From Patescibacteria group bacterium (GTDB lineage Bacteria; Patescibacteriota; Microgenomatia; Levybacterales; UBA12049): 5,986 bases of DNA. Of the stretch, positions 5,506 through 5,986 are shown piece after piece. Each line of letters starts with the position of its first letter. The stretch's first letter is position 1. A program made the translations under genes and the position numbers. Location: positions 1-5,986 of the forward strand of contig JAMCZG010000001.1 of NCBI GenBank assembly GCA_023485715.1, read 5' to 3'. Under the pieces are notes generated by a model. It was not told the origin of the DNA. It searched no databases and was given only the letters and a program-made list of their open reading frames with translations.

Positions 5506-5986
5506 ATGAGAAAACCGTCTATTGGAATTATCATGGGGTCCGACTCAGACCTGCCCATCATGTCTGAAGTGGTAAAAGTTTTGGAAGAATTTGACATTGA
5601 TTGTGAACTGACTATTTCTTCTGCTCATAGATCCCCAAAATTAACGACCGAAAATATAAAAAAATTTTACGATTCGGGTGTCAAGGTTATTATCGCGGGA
5701 GCCGGACTCGCTGCACATCTTGCAGGAGTTGTAGCGGCGCATTTTCCTCTTCCGGTTATTGGCATCCCACTAAAAGGAGGCGCTTTATCTGGAATCGACT
5801 CGCTTTATTCGACTGTTCAGATGCCGCCCGGCATTCCAGTCGCAACAGTTGGTATCGACGGCGCTAAAAATGCTGCTCTCTTGGCGATTCAGATTTTAGC
5901 GACATCCGATAAAAAACTGGAAAAGAAATTAATCGATTACAAAAAAAAATTAGCGGAGGGGGTTGATAAAAACCTTGACACCCGAA
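5506..5986 (+). CDS. purE: N5-carboxyaminoimidazole ribonucleotide mutase PurE, class I (3' end cut by window)
   Basis: PurE class I converts N5-CAIR to CAIR in de novo purine synthesis, normally working after PurK. The 160 visible residues cover nearly the whole protein (E. coli PurE is about 169). Visible motifs are MGSDSDLPIM (10-19), SAHRSP (39-44) with H41 at the place of the catalytic histidine, IAGAGLAAHLAG (63-74), DSLYSTVQMPPGIPVATV (98-115) and AKNAALLAIQIL (120-131). AHRSP rather than AHK, together with the AAHL segment, marks class I, not the class II carboxylase. In AGAGLAAHLAG, leucine and alanine replace the Gly and Pro of the E. coli AGAGGAAHLPG. A purK gene would be expected nearby but is not within the window. 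The ATG at 5506 is the natural start, since MGSDSD begins only nine residues later. The spacer after purB is 52 bases and carries its own promoter. Confidence 0.95.
   Translation, partial: MRKPSIGIIMGSDSDLPIMSEVVKVLEEFDIDCELTISSAHRSPKLTTENIKKFYDSGVKVIIAGAGLAAHLAGVVAAHFPLPVIGIPLKGGALSGIDSLYSTVQMPPGIPVATVGIDGAKNAALLAIQILATSDKKLEKKLIDYKKKLAEGVDKNLDTR

Overview
The window is AT-rich bacterial chromosome with tightly packed genes, and all of it reads as ordinary cytosolic metabolism and replication. Six protein genes are present. Two are cut by the window ends: dnaG at the left and purE at the right. Every complete gene ends in TAA, and no in-frame TGA is needed anywhere, so the standard code fits. 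The lysine-rich proteins, short spacers, near-absence of Shine-Dalgarno sequences at transcript starts and a PurB resembling Chloroflexi-type enzymes would suit a small-genome lineage such as the Candidate Phyla Radiation. That placement is a guess; no rRNA or other phylogenetic marker is present apart from a partial dnaG.

Layout. The left half is on the minus strand and is transcribed leftward: a type I phosphoribosyltransferase (2708-2130), then a methylthioadenosine phosphorylase-family gene (2129-1278) whose ATG directly follows the first gene's stop codon, then a very AT-rich 197-base spacer (1081-1277), then DNA primase dnaG (1080 to beyond position 1). The right half is on the plus strand: purA (2789-4057), purB (4038-5453, overlapping purA by 20 bases) and purE (5506 to beyond 5986). 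A gap of about 80 bases (2709-2788) separates the two divergent units and holds two overlapping, back-to-back promoters.

How the genes fit together. PurA and PurB convert IMP to AMP through adenylosuccinate. PurB also releases fumarate from SAICAR earlier in de novo purine synthesis, and PurE carries out the carboxylation step at CAIR. On the other strand, the phosphorylase is predicted to release adenine from methylthioadenosine, and the phosphoribosyltransferase could re-form AMP from adenine and PRPP. The two divergent operons therefore converge on AMP, one by synthesis and one by salvage. dnaG appears to be a separate transcription unit.

I found no mobile element, CRISPR array, RNA gene, riboswitch or clearly novel multi-gene system. 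The points most worth a second look are unusual residues at two IMP-contacting positions of PurA, promoters placed so close to start codons that transcripts should be leaderless or nearly so, and related small inverted repeats at the purA and purE promoters.
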